The position numbers and the translations under genes are program-made. Shown in pieces: positions 8,196-18,263 of a DNA stretch of 64,000 nucleotides. The notes under the pieces were generated by a model that saw only the letters and a program-made list of their open reading frames with translations, ran no database searches and had not been told where the DNA came from. Origin of the DNA: Actinomadura chibensis NBRC 106107 (GTDB taxonomy: Bacteria > Actinomycetota > Actinomycetes > Streptosporangiales > Streptosporangiaceae); assembly GCF_001552135.1 (NCBI RefSeq), contig NZ_BCQP01000025.1:62001-126000 (forward strand), given 5' to 3'. Every line of letters begins with the position of its first letter. Position 1 is the first letter of the stretch.

Positions 8196-9010
8196 CCCGC
8201 GCGGCCGACTGGATCGTCACCGACCTGGACGGCACGCTCGTCGAGCGCGACGGGACGATCGTGGAGCCGAGCCGCGCCGCGCTGCGCCGGTTCATGGACG
8301 CGGGCGGCACGGTCCTGATCGCGACCGGGCGCGGCGAGGAGTCCGCGCTGCCGTACTACCGGGCGCTCGACCCCGGCACCCCGGCGATCCTCTACAACGG
8401 CGCCCGCGTCGTGGACCTCGGCACCGGGGACGTCCTGCACCGGCGCACCCTGGGCGCGGCGGCGTGGACGAAGCTCGCGGACGGGTTCGGCGACCTGCCC
8501 GGCGGCGTCTGGCCGGTCGCGTTCGGCGGGGGCCGCGCGCACGCCCGTCCGGCGGACGTGGCCGCGTCGCCCGCGCTCCGCGACTACGCCCGCCGCGACG
8601 GCCTCGGCCTGCTGCCCGTCGCCTCCTGGGACGAGCTGCCGCCTGCCGACGTCATCAAGCTCATGCTGATCTGCGAGCGCCCCGAGCTGATGGGCGCGGC
8701 CGAGCGCGCCGTGACCGGGACGGTCTCCGGCGTCACGCTCGTCCGCTCCGAGACCAACTACCTGGAGGTCCTCCCGGAGGGCTCGTCCAAGGGCGCGGCG
8801 CTGCGGGAGCTCGCCGCCGCGCGCGGCGTGCCGCTGGGCCGGGTCGCGGCGATCGGGGACAACCCCAACGACCTCGACATGATCCGCGCGGCCGGGCTCG
8901 GCGCGGCGGTCGGCGACGCGGCGGAGGCCGTCCGGGCCGCCGCCGACGTCGTGGTCTCGACGTGCGCGGACGGCGGCGTCGCCGACCTCGTCGCCCGCGT
9001 CCTGCCCTGA
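8192..9010 (+). CDS. HAD-superfamily hydrolase, Cof/type IIB
   Basis: A 272-residue protein starting with GTG inside the upstream stop. HAD motif I is DLDGTL with the nucleophilic Asp, the C2-type cap lies between residues of about 80 and 190, the conserved Lys of motif II lies in SSKGAAL, and GDNPNDLDM is motif III. Such enzymes dephosphorylate sugar phosphates or other small phosphoesters. Coupling to an inositol-monophosphatase-like gene suggests a shared sugar/polyol phosphate pool. Confidence 0.86.
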   Translation: MTRAADWIVTDLDGTLVERDGTIVEPSRAALRRFMDAGGTVLIATGRGEESALPYYRALDPGTPAILYNGARVVDLGTGDVLHRRTLGAAAWTKLADGFGDLPGGVWPVAFGGGRAHARPADVAASPALRDYARRDGLGLLPVASWDELPPADVIKLMLICERPELMGAAERAVTGTVSGVTLVRSETNYLEVLPEGSSKGAALRELAAARGVPLGRVAAIGDNPNDLDMIRAAGLGAAVGDAAEAVRAAADVVVSTCADGGVADLVARVLP

Positions 9011-9026
9011 CCAGGGCGGCGGGGGG

Positions 9027-9764
9027 TCAGCGCTCGACGAGGGTGAGCGCGAACGAGTAGCGGCTCGCGCGGTAGACGTGCGTGCCGTACTCGATCGCGG
9101 CGCCCTTGTCGTCGTAGGCGGTGCGGGTCATGGTCAGCAGCGGGACGCCGCGCCGCTCGTCCAGCAGCCGCGCCTCGGCGGCCGTCGCGCCGCGCGCCCC
9201 GATCGTCTGGTTCGCGATGCGCAGGTTGACGCCCGTGCCGCGGAGCAGCTCGTAGAGGCCGTGCTCGGTCAGGTCGTCCCTGGTGAGCGCGATCAGGTCG
9301 CGGGGCAGGTAGTTGGTGAGCAGCGCGAGCGGCTCGTCGCCGGTGCGGCGCAGCCGCCGGATCCGGGTCACCTCGGTGCCCGCCGGGACGCCGAGCTCCT
9401 TCGCGACCCGCTCGTCCGCCGTCGCCGGGCCGAGTTCGAGGACGGACGTGCGCGGCTCCCGCCCGGCCGCGAGGAGGTCGTCGTGCAGGCTGGTCAGCTC
9501 GATCGGGCGGCGGATCTCCGACTGCACCACCTGGGTGCCGACGCCGCGCTTGCGGACGAGGAGCCCCCGGTCCACGAGATGCTGGATCGCCTGCCGTACC
9601 GTGGGGCGGGACAGCCCGCAGCGGTCCGCGAGCTCGACCTCGTTCTCCAGGCGGGTGCCGGGGGTCAGCTCGCCCGCCCGGATCGCCGCCTCCAACTGCT
9701 GGGCGAGCTGGTAGTACAGCGGCACGGGGCTGGTCCGGTCAACGGCCACCCGGGGTCGGTACAC
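9027..9764 (-). CDS. GntR-family regulator with UTRA domain, probable inositol-catabolism repressor
   Basis: A 245-residue HutC-subfamily protein. The N-terminal winged helix (residues about 12-75, LADRCGLSRPTVRQAIQHL) is followed by a UTRA effector domain with the LxxxxYLP-type motif near residue 150. It is divergent from the iol-like operon across 96 bp containing a perfect palindrome, the usual arrangement for a local repressor released by a pathway intermediate. Actinobacterial iol operons are controlled by GntR proteins of this kind, so the role is a well-supported inference; the symbol iolR is not asserted. Confidence 0.85.
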   Translation of the reverse strand: MYRPRVAVDRTSPVPLYYQLAQQLEAAIRAGELTPGTRLENEVELADRCGLSRPTVRQAIQHLVDRGLLVRKRGVGTQVVQSEIRRPIELTSLHDDLLAAGREPRTSVLELGPATADERVAKELGVPAGTEVTRIRRLRRTGDEPLALLTNYLPRDLIALTRDDLTEHGLYELLRGTGVNLRIANQTIGARGATAAEARLLDERRGVPLLTMTRTAYDDKGAAIEYGTHVYRASRYSFALTLVER

Positions 9765-9807
9765 GCGGCGGCCTCCTCTCGTCCGGGGACGATCGTACCG
9801 CCGTCCG

Positions 9808-9845
9808 TGTGCTTAACTTATTACCTCCTAATGTCATGACAAAGG
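9808..9845. promoter_or_regulatory. Divergent promoter/operator region of the inositol module
   Basis: This AT-rich island lies between the GntR gene and the operon. The perfect 10-bp palindrome TGTCATGACA is at 9832-9841. On the minus strand TTGTCA overlaps it and could be the -35 of the regulator gene, with TAAGTT 16 bp further as a weak -10. Binding there would block the regulator promoter and probably the operon promoter. Confidence 0.55.
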
Positions 9846-9860
9846 CTGGGGAGTGAGCAG

Positions 9861-10760
9861 ATGATCAGAGATCGCGTCGCGGCCGCCCCGATCTCCTGGG
9901 GGGTGTGCGAGGTGCCCGGCTGGGGGCACCAGATGGCGCCGGGACGGGTGCTCGCGGAGATGCGCGACCTCGGCCTCGCCGCCACCGAGTTCGGCCCCGA
10001 CGGCTTCCTCCCGGCGGGCGCCGCCGAGCGCGCCGCGCTGCTCGCCGCGCACGGGCTCCGCCCGGTCGGCGGGTTCGCGCCGGTCGTGCTGCACGACCCG
10101 GAGCGCGACCCGCTGCCGGAGGTGCGGCGGATCCTGTCCGGGTTCGGCGCGGAAGGCGGCAAAAGCGTGGAACGTTCCAATCCGGGGCTGACGCTCGTGC
10201 TCGCGGCGGTCCACGGCCTGGACGGCTACGACGAGCGCCCCGCGCTCGACGCCGCCGGGTGGACGGCCCTGCTCACCAACCTCGACCGGATCGCCGCGCT
10301 GGCCGCCGACCTGGGCGTCCGCGCCGTCCTGCACCCGCACGTCGGGACGATGGTGGAGCGCGCGGACGAGGTCGAGCGCGTCCTCGACGGCTCCGGCGTC
10401 CCGCTCTGCCTGGACACCGGGCACCTGCTGATCGGCGGCGTCGACCCGGTGGCGCTCGCCGCCCGCGCCACCGGCCGCGTCGCGCACGTCCACCTGAAGG
10501 ACGTCGACGCCGCGCTCGCCGACGAGGTCCAGCGCGGCGAGGTGCGCTACACCGACGCCGTCCGGACCGGGATCTACCGGCCGCTCGGCGCGGGCGACAT
10601 CGACATCGCGGCGATCGTCGGCTCCCTCGAAGGCGCCGGGTACGACGGCTGGTACGTCCTGGAGCAGGACACCGTCATCGACCACGAGCCCGCGCCGGGG
10701 GCGGGCCCGGCGGGCGACGTGCGCGCCTGCGTCGACTACCTCGCCGGGATGGCGGCATGA
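9861..10760 (+). CDS. iolE: Sugar phosphate isomerase/epimerase family, probable inosose dehydratase (IolE-like)
   Basis: A 299-residue TIM-barrel (AP-endonuclease-2 fold). Metal-binding motifs are HPHVGT near residue 157, CLDTGHL near 179, HVHLKDV near 211 and a late Glu in YVLEQD. The N-terminal APISWGVCE is characteristic of IolE/IolH-type proteins. IolE removes water from 2-keto-myo-inositol. IolH, of unclear function, is the main alternative, but being first in a cluster with iolC, B and D favours IolE. Its stop overlaps the next gene by four bases. Confidence 0.75.
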   Translation: MIRDRVAAAPISWGVCEVPGWGHQMAPGRVLAEMRDLGLAATEFGPDGFLPAGAAERAALLAAHGLRPVGGFAPVVLHDPERDPLPEVRRILSGFGAEGGKSVERSNPGLTLVLAAVHGLDGYDERPALDAAGWTALLTNLDRIAALAADLGVRAVLHPHVGTMVERADEVERVLDGSGVPLCLDTGHLLIGGVDPVALAARATGRVAHVHLKDVDAALADEVQRGEVRYTDAVRTGIYRPLGAGDIDIAAIVGSLEGAGYDGWYVLEQDTVIDHEPAPGAGPAGDVRACVDYLAGMAA

Positions 10761-11722
10761 GCGGCGACGGCACCGTGTTCGACGTCATCACCATGGGACG
10801 GGTCGGCGTCGACCTGTACCCGCTCCAGTCCGGCGTGGGCCTGGACGAGGTCGAGTCGTTCGGCAAGTTCCTCGGCGGCAGCGCGACCAACGTCGCGGTG
10901 GCCGCCGCCCGGTACGGCCGCCGCTCCGCCGTCGTCACCCGGACCGGCGCGGACCCGTTCGGCCGGTTCGTCCGCCGCGCGCTCGGCGAGTTCGGGGTGG
11001 ACGACCGGTTCGTCGCGGACGTCCCCGGCCTGCCGACGCCCGTCACGTTCTGCGAGCTGTTCCCGCCGGACGACTTCCCGCTGTACTTCTACCGCTTCCC
11101 GAAGGCCCCCGACCTGGAGATCCGGGCCGAGGAGCTGGACCGCGCGGCGATCGAGTCGGCCCGCGTGCTGTGGACGACGATGACCGGGCTGTGCGCCGAG
11201 CCGTCCAGGACGGCGACGCTCGCCGCCCTCGGCCTGCGCCGCGGCGCCGACATCACCGTTCTCGACCTCGACTACCGGCCCATGTTCTGGGAGTCGCCGG
11301 ACGAGGCGCGGCGCTGGGCGGGCGAGGCGCTCGGGCACGCCACGGTCGCCGTCGGCAACCTCGCCGAGTGCGAGGTCGCGGTGGGGGAGCGGGACCCGGA
11401 GCGGGCGGCGCGGGCGCTGCTCGACCGGGGCGTGCGCCTGGCCGTCGTCAAGCGCGGGCCGGAGGGCGTGCTCGCGGTCGCGGCGGACGGCGCGACGGCC
11501 GAGTCGCCGCCGGTGCCGGTCGAGGTCGTGAACGGGCTCGGCGCGGGCGACGCGTTCGGCGGCGCGCTGTGCCACGGGCTGCTGTCCGGCTGGGACCTGC
11601 CGCGGATCATGGCGTTCGCGAACACGGCCGGGGCGATCGTCGCGTCCCGCCTCTCCTGCGCGGACGCCATGCCGGACGAGTCCGAGGTCACCGCGCTGAT
11701 GGAGCGGGGGACCCCGGCGTGA
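10757..11722 (+). CDS. iolC: 5-dehydro-2-deoxygluconokinase (PfkB family)
   Basis: A 321-residue ribokinase-fold protein. The N-terminal GGSATNVAVAAARYG and C-terminal NGLGAGDAFGGAL are the two PfkB signatures, with catalytic base D265. In the inositol pathway IolC phosphorylates 2-deoxy-5-keto-D-gluconate. Position between the IolE-like gene and iolB/iolD, with four-base overlaps on both sides, supports this over other PfkB sugar kinases. Confidence 0.87.
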   Translation: MSGDGTVFDVITMGRVGVDLYPLQSGVGLDEVESFGKFLGGSATNVAVAAARYGRRSAVVTRTGADPFGRFVRRALGEFGVDDRFVADVPGLPTPVTFCELFPPDDFPLYFYRFPKAPDLEIRAEELDRAAIESARVLWTTMTGLCAEPSRTATLAALGLRRGADITVLDLDYRPMFWESPDEARRWAGEALGHATVAVGNLAECEVAVGERDPERAARALLDRGVRLAVVKRGPEGVLAVAADGATAESPPVPVEVVNGLGAGDAFGGALCHGLLSGWDLPRIMAFANTAGAIVASRLSCADAMPDESEVTALMERGTPA

Positions 11723-12642
11723 CCCTCGAAACGAACGCCGACACGAACGCGGACACGAACGCGGACACGAACGCGGACCGGGTCGCCCGGCTCGCCGAGA
11801 CACGCGCGCTCCGTCCCGGCGCCATCGCCGAGGCGGCGGAGCGGCGCACGAAGCGCACCGAACCGCTCGGCGCGTCCGGGCGGCTCATGCTCGTCGCCGC
11901 CGACCACCCGGCCCGCGGCGCGCTCGCCGCCGGGCCCGACCCGCTCGCCATGGCCGACCGCGGCGAGCTGCTCGACCGGCTGTGCGTGGCGCTGGAGCGT
12001 CCTGGCGTGGACGGTGTGCTCGGCACGCCGGACGTGATCGAGGACTTGCTGCTGCTGGGCGTGCTGGACGGCAAGGTCGTGATCGGTTCGATGAACCGGG
12101 GCGGTCTGGCGGGGACGTCGTTCGAGATCGACGACCGCTTCACCGCCTACGACGCCGACGCCATCGCCGCGTCCCGGCTGGACGGCGGCAAGATGCTTCT
12201 CCGCATCGACGACTCCGACCCGGCGACCGCCCGGACGCTGGAGGGCTGCGCGCGGGCCGTGACGGCGCTCGCGGGGTATGGGCTCATGGCCATGGTCGAA
12301 CCGTTCATCTCGCGCCGCGTGGACGGGCGCGTCCGCAACGACCTGTCGCCGGAGGCGATGATCCGGGCCGTGTCGGTCGCGTCCGGGCTCGGCGCGACGT
12401 CGGCGCGGACGTGGCTGAAGGTGCCGGTCGTCGAGGACATGGAGCGCGTGATGGCCGCGTCGACGCTGCCCGCGCTGCTGCTCGGCGGCGAGGTGTCCGC
12501 CGACCCGCGCAGGACGCTGGACGGCTGGCGCCGCGCGCTGCGGCTGCCGACCGTCCGCGGCCTGGTCGTCGGCCGCTCCCTTCTCTACCCCGCGGACGGC
12601 GACGTCGCCGGAGCCGTGGACGCCGCAGTGGAGGTGCTGTGA
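11719..12642 (+). CDS. Cgl0159-family (beta/alpha)8 protein, candidate aldolase of the inositol pathway
   Basis: A 307-residue class-I-aldolase-like TIM-barrel known from actinobacterial inositol clusters. After a low-complexity N-terminus with four NADT-type repeats (residues 5-20), the core has VAADHPARG near residue 57, repeated acidic strand ends, and KVPVVEDMERV with a Lys in the position expected for a Schiff base. Lack of any iolJ in the operon suggests it cleaves the phosphorylated 2-deoxy-5-keto-gluconate. I infer this from context and fold; the reaction is not proven by motif. GTG overlaps the iolC stop. Confidence 0.68.
   Translation: MTLETNADTNADTNADTNADRVARLAETRALRPGAIAEAAERRTKRTEPLGASGRLMLVAADHPARGALAAGPDPLAMADRGELLDRLCVALERPGVDGVLGTPDVIEDLLLLGVLDGKVVIGSMNRGGLAGTSFEIDDRFTAYDADAIAASRLDGGKMLLRIDDSDPATARTLEGCARAVTALAGYGLMAMVEPFISRRVDGRVRNDLSPEAMIRAVSVASGLGATSARTWLKVPVVEDMERVMAASTLPALLLGGEVSADPRRTLDGWRRALRLPTVRGLVVGRSLLYPADGDVAGAVDAAVEVL
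11731..11778 (+). repeat. Four 12-bp tandem repeats encoding (Thr-)Asn-Ala-Asp
   Basis: ACGAACGCSGAC is repeated four times in frame at the N-terminus of the Cgl0159-family gene; only the first copy differs (gcc instead of gcg). Copy number could vary between strains without breaking the frame. Confidence 0.92.
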
Positions 12643-13498
12643 AGCATTACCTGCCCGCCGGGACGGCGGGCGACGACACCTACGACCTGGTCGTGACGCC
12701 GGAGTCGGCCGGATGGGGCTACTCGGCGCTGCGCGTCCTGAACCTGCCGGACGGCGGCGGGGTCCACGAGTTCGACACGGGCGAGTTCGAGACGATCGTC
12801 CTGCCGCTGGCCGGGTCGGGGACGGTCGAGTGTGACGGCGAGCGGTTCGCGCTGGCCGGGCGCGAGAGCGTGTTCAGCAGGGTCAGCGACTTCGCCTACG
12901 TGCCGCGCGACGCCCGCGTCCGGCTGGGCGGCCGGGGACGGTTCGCGCTCGCCGGGGCCCGCTGCGAGACGCGCCTCCAACCGCGCTACGTCCCGGCCGA
13001 GGACGTCCCGGTGGAGCTGCGCGGCGCGGGCGCGGCGAGCCGCCAGGTGAACAACTTCGGCACCCCGGACGGCTTCCCGTTCGCGGAGAAGCTGATCGCG
13101 TGCGAGGTCCTGACGCCGGGCGGGTGCTGGTCGTCGTTCCCGCCGCACAAGCACGACGAGGACCGTCCGGGCGAGTCGGTGCTCGAAGAGATCTACTACT
13201 TCGAGGTCGCGGGCGACTCGGGGATGGCGTACCAGCGCGTCTACGGGACGCCCGAGCGCCCGATCGACGTGCTCGCCGAGGTCCGCAGCGGGGACGCGGT
13301 GCTGATCCCGCACGGCTGGCACGGCCCGTCGATGGCCGCGCCCGGGCACGACCTGTACTACCTGAACGTGATGGCCGGGCCGGGGACCGAGCGGGCGTGG
13401 CGGATCTGCGACGATCCCGCGCACGCCTGGATCCGCGGCACCTGGGACGGGCAGCCGGTCGACCCCCGGCTGCCCCTGACGTCGGCGGAGGGACGATC

Positions 13499-13502
<4 letters not shown>
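12639..13502 (+). CDS. iolB: 5-deoxy-glucuronate isomerase
   Basis: A 287-residue bicupin. Metal ligands typical of IolB are visible in SSFPPHKHDE (two His and a Glu) and in IPHGWHGP near the C-terminus; EEIYYFEV is a further family motif. It converts 5-deoxy-glucuronate to 2-deoxy-5-keto-gluconate, the substrate of IolC. The GTG start overlaps the upstream stop, and GGAGG at 12630 supports it. Its own stop overlaps iolD. Confidence 0.9.
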
Positions 13503-15349
<1,847 letters not shown>

Positions 15350-15469
15350 GCGGACCGCCGGGTGGACCGCCGGGTGGACCGTGCGGACCGTCCGAAAAGA
15401 GCGGGCTCGCGGTTCCATTTGTCCGTTGAGTCAAGATTGTCCTGGGGGTTTGCCGCCCCGCCGGTGCTC

Positions 15470-15491
15470 GTTCACCGCCGGTTCAGGGGCG
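15470..15491 (+). promoter_or_regulatory. Pho-box-like direct repeat upstream of the PhoX-type gene
   Basis: Two adjacent 11-bp units, GTTCACCGCCG (15470-15480) and GTTCAGGGGCG (15481-15491), share GTTCA at the unit start. This is the spacing and core of the actinobacterial PhoP site. It lies 44 bp before the start codon, compatible with activator binding next to a -35 region. Confidence 0.6.
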
Positions 15492-15534
15492 GCGACCAGG
15501 CTCCCGCGTGATGTCCTCACGTGAAGGAGTGCCC

Positions 15535-16878
15535 ATGTCCGTGACCCGTCGCGGAGTCGTCAAGGGCGGCGCGGCCGGCGCGCTGTCCATCGCGCTCGCC
15601 GGAAGCCTGGACGGAATCTTCCAGACCTCCGCGGGCGCCGACACCGGAGAGGCGTACGGCTACGGCCCGCTGATCCCCGACCCGAAGGGCGTCCTGGACC
15701 TGCCCAAGGGCTTCTCGTACAAGACGCTGTCGGTGGAGGGCGACCCGATCTCCAACGGCGTGGTCGTCCCCGGGCACCACGACGGGACGGCGACCTTCCC
15801 CGTCCAGGGCGGTCACGGCCAGGGGCACGGCGGCAAGCACGGGAGCACGCTGCTCGTCCGCAACCACGAGCAGAGCAACAACGGCACCCGCGCCGTCGCG
15901 CCCGCCGCGCTGACCTACGACCCGGCCGCCAACGGCGGCACCACCACGCTGGAGGTCGACCGCGACGGGAACCTCGTCTCGCAGTACGTCAGCCTCGCCG
16001 GGACGGCCACCAACTGCGCCGGCGGCCGCACCCCCTGGGGGACGTGGCTGACCTGCGAGGAGACCGAGGGCTTCACGGGCCAGACCAAGTCCCACGGCTG
16101 GGTCTTCGAGGTCGACCCGTACGGGAAGAAGACGAAGCCGGTGCCGCTGACCGCGCTCGGCCGCTTCGCGCACGAGGCCGTCGCCGTCGACCCGCACACG
16201 CTCACCGCCTACCTCACCGAGGACGCGTCCAAGCCGTTCGGGCTGCTCTACCGGTTCCTCCCGCGCGCCCACCACGGCGGCTACCACGCCTACCAGGCGG
16301 GCGGGAAGCTGGAGGCGCTGAACGTCCCCGGCGTGCCCGACCTGTCGCTCGTCACCGAGCCCGGCACGCGGCTGCGCGCCCAGTGGCTGCCCGTCCCGGA
16401 CCCGTCCGCCGCCGCGACCTCCACCCGCAAGCAGTTCGACACGGTCACGCGCAGCCAGAAGCTCGAAGGCGCCTGGTGGGGCCACGGCAAGGCGTACTTC
16501 GTGTGCAGCTACTCGAAGAAGTCCGACGGCGCGGCGGGCGACCACGCGGGCCAGGTCTGGACGTACGACCCGCGCGGGAACGAGATCGAGCTCCAGCTCA
16601 TCTTCAAGCCGGGCGGCCGCTTCGACGGCCCGGACAACATCACCGTCTCCCCGTACGGCGGCGGCGTGATCCTCGCCGAGGACGGCGACGGCGAGCAGTA
16701 CCTCATCGGCACCACGCGGAAGAACAAGCCGTTCGCGATGGCCCGCAACGCCCTCAACGACAGCGAGTTCACCGGTGTCACGTTCTCGCCGGACGGCCGC
16801 ATCCTGTTCGCCAACCGGCAGTCCGACCCGGGCGCCACGTTCGCGATCACCGGCCCCTGGCACCGCCTCCGCGGCTGA
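15535..16878 (+). CDS. PhoX-type (DUF839) alkaline phosphatase, Tat-exported
   Basis: A 447-residue protein. ATG 15535 was chosen because AAGGAG (15524-15529) is five bases upstream and the reading then begins with a twin-arginine signal (R5-R6, TRRGVVKGG) and an Ala-rich core. The mature part carries the family motifs RNHEQ, WGTWLTCEET and GRFAHEAVAVDP, and a beta-propeller-like repeat pattern with late GPDNITVSP. Relatives are Ca2+/Fe-dependent phosphomonoesterases. A Pho-box-like element upstream suggests induction by phosphate starvation. Confidence 0.83.
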   Translation: MSVTRRGVVKGGAAGALSIALAGSLDGIFQTSAGADTGEAYGYGPLIPDPKGVLDLPKGFSYKTLSVEGDPISNGVVVPGHHDGTATFPVQGGHGQGHGGKHGSTLLVRNHEQSNNGTRAVAPAALTYDPAANGGTTTLEVDRDGNLVSQYVSLAGTATNCAGGRTPWGTWLTCEETEGFTGQTKSHGWVFEVDPYGKKTKPVPLTALGRFAHEAVAVDPHTLTAYLTEDASKPFGLLYRFLPRAHHGGYHAYQAGGKLEALNVPGVPDLSLVTEPGTRLRAQWLPVPDPSAAATSTRKQFDTVTRSQKLEGAWWGHGKAYFVCSYSKKSDGAAGDHAGQVWTYDPRGNEIELQLIFKPGGRFDGPDNITVSPYGGGVILAEDGDGEQYLIGTTRKNKPFAMARNALNDSEFTGVTFSPDGRILFANRQSDPGATFAITGPWHRLRG

Positions 16879-16882
16879 CCTT

Positions 16883-16900
16883 GTGGGGGGCGACCCCCAC
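16883..16900 (+). terminator. Hairpin after the PhoX-type gene
   Basis: GTGGGGG (16883-16889) pairs perfectly with CCCCCAC (16894-16900) around a 4-nt loop, five bases after the stop. There is no T-tract. Confidence 0.5.
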
Positions 16901-16912
16901 ACCCCCGAGAAG

Positions 16913-16964
16913 CCGGCTGGACTCCCTCCACTCCGCTGGCGCTCCGTTCCGGGAGCCCAGCCGG
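16913..16964. terminator. Long bidirectional hairpin between convergent genes
   Basis: Bases 16913-16926 pair with 16951-16964 (CCGGCTGG/CCAGCCGG outer arms, CTCCC/GGGAG inner arms, one A-C mismatch). It sits between the PhoX-type gene and the convergent DHPS-like gene, ending at the latter's stop codon. Confidence 0.55.
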
Positions 16965-17282
16965 TTAGGCGAGCCCCCGGCGGGCGACCGCCGGGGGCCT
17001 GACGCCCTGGATGGACGCCACCATGTCCAGCACCTGGCGCACGCCGTCCGCCTGCGCGGCGGGCACGCGGAACAGCGCCGCGCCCAGCCACGCGTAGACG
17101 GACGCGGCGGCGAGCAGCCTCGGATCGGGCTCCCGCGCGTCCGTCCCCAGCGTGACGAGGACCTCCGCGCCGGCGGCGGCGAGCCGCTCCACCTCGGCCG
17201 CCGGGGGCGCCGTTCCCGCGTCCACGGCGCCGTCCGGGACGGGCGCGTCCCATGCCACGACCTTCCGCTCTCGCAACCCCAT
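16965..17282 (-). CDS. Small protein resembling the C-terminal end of dihydropteroate synthase (possible folP2 remnant)
   Basis: A 105-residue product. Its last 45 residues (ALFRVP... RQVLDMVASIQG.RPPAVARRGLA) resemble the C-terminus of actinobacterial FolP-type proteins, but the pterin- and pABA-binding motifs of the barrel are absent and the usual FRVHD His is Pro. In mycobacteria folP2 lies next to the DivIVA-like gene, tag and DUF3117, which is the neighbourhood here, so a decayed or repurposed copy is plausible. It is divergent from the DivIVA-like gene. I base the relation on recognised sequence; no search was run. Confidence 0.6.
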   Translation of the reverse strand: MGLRERKVVAWDAPVPDGAVDAGTAPPAAEVERLAAAGAEVLVTLGTDAREPDPRLLAAASVYAWLGAALFRVPAAQADGVRQVLDMVASIQGVRPPAVARRGLA

Positions 17283-17354
17283 GCCGCCAAGCGTGGCACG
17301 ATCTGGGTCCGGGAATCGTCCTCGGGTAGGGGACACGGGGAGAAGGAGCTGATC

Positions 17355-17798
17355 GTGGTCGTGGTTCTCGTCCTGGCCGGCCTGGCCGTGCTGGGCGCCG
17401 TCGTCGCCCTCGCGATGGGCCGGGGCGGCGAGCTGGCCGGGACCCATCCCGACCATCCGCCGCTGCCGCTCGGCGCGGACGGCCGTCCTGTCACCGCGCC
17501 GGACGTCGTCCGCATCCGCCTGCCCCGTACCCTCTGGGGCTACCAGCCGCAGGTGACGGACGAGGCGCTGCGGCGGCTCGCGTCCGCGCTGTCCGAGCGC
17601 GACGCCCGGGTGGCCTCGCTCGAACGCCGCCTGCACGACATGCGCCACCGCCCGGGGGACGCCTCCGCCGAGCCGATCGGCGCGCTGCACGGGCTTGAGG
17701 ATCCCGTCCCGAACGGCGCGCCGCCCGCGCCCCAGGAGGAGACGCGGGAGGACGCGCCCAGCGAGCAGGTCGGCGGGCCGGGGGAGGAGCGGCCGTGA
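17355..17798 (+). CDS. Small membrane protein with DivIVA-like segment
   Basis: A 147-residue protein. GTG 17355 follows AGAAGGAG by six bases. An N-terminal hydrophobic helix (about residues 2-21) is followed by a DivIVA-type segment RLPRTLWGYQPQVTDEAL, a short coiled coil (residues about 70-95) and a Pro/Glu-rich tail. Homologues sit next to tag in many actinobacteria (Rv1209-like). A scaffold at the membrane is a reasonable guess; function is unknown. The stop overlaps the SRPBCC gene (GTGA). Confidence 0.8.
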   Translation: MVVVLVLAGLAVLGAVVALAMGRGGELAGTHPDHPPLPLGADGRPVTAPDVVRIRLPRTLWGYQPQVTDEALRRLASALSERDARVASLERRLHDMRHRPGDASAEPIGALHGLEDPVPNGAPPAPQEETREDAPSEQVGGPGEERP

Positions 17799-18253
17799 GC
17801 GCGGTCGCCGTCCACGCGGAGGCGGTCTCGGCGGCTCCGGCCGACCGCCTCTTCGCCGTCCTCACCGACTGGCCCCGGCACGCCGACTGGATGCCGTTCA
17901 CCCGCGCCGAAGGCGGCGACAAGGTGGGGGACGGGCTGCGCGCGTTCACGGGTATCGGCCCGGTCGGCTTCCTCGACACGATGGTGATCACCGACTGGCG
18001 GCCCGGCCGCCGGGTCGCGGTGAAGCACACCGGGCGGGTGGTGCGCGGCGAGGCGTGGTTCAAGGTCGTCCCCGAGGGGGCGGGGAGCCGCGTCGTGTGG
18101 GCCGAGCGCGTCGACCTTCCGCTCGGGCCGCTCGGCCGCGCCGGATGGCTGGCGGCCGGTCCCGTCGTGAGGGCGTTCATGCGGCTCGGGCTGCGCCGCC
18201 TCGCCGCCCTGGCGGAGACGCTCGACGACCGTTCTGTCGGAGGCGTGGGGTAG
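17795..18253 (+). CDS. SRPBCC (START-like) family protein
   Basis: A 152-residue protein with the polyketide-cyclase/dehydrase pattern: N-terminal AVHAEAVSAAPADRLFAVLTDW, a central beta-sheet with an RRVAVKHTG strand, and a long C-terminal helix. Members bind hydrophobic ligands in a helix-grip pocket. It is translationally coupled to the DivIVA-like gene. Its TAG stop is also the first three bases of the probable -10 of tag. Confidence 0.8.
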   Translation: MSAVAVHAEAVSAAPADRLFAVLTDWPRHADWMPFTRAEGGDKVGDGLRAFTGIGPVGFLDTMVITDWRPGRRVAVKHTGRVVRGEAWFKVVPEGAGSRVVWAERVDLPLGPLGRAGWLAAGPVVRAFMRLGLRRLAALAETLDDRSVGGVG

Positions 18254-18256
18254 AAC
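18251..18256 (+). promoter_or_regulatory. -10 box TAGAAC of a leaderless tag promoter
   Basis: TAGAAC starts with the stop codon of the SRPBCC gene and ends seven bases before the tag ATG. No ribosome site precedes that ATG. Confidence 0.5.
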
Positions 18257-18263
18257 GGGACGG

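Noticed and set aside
15350..15400. GGACCGCCGGGT repeats after iolD as a terminator
   Set aside because: They are short direct repeats with only a weak palindrome (CGGAC/GTCCG); no stable stem could be drawn.
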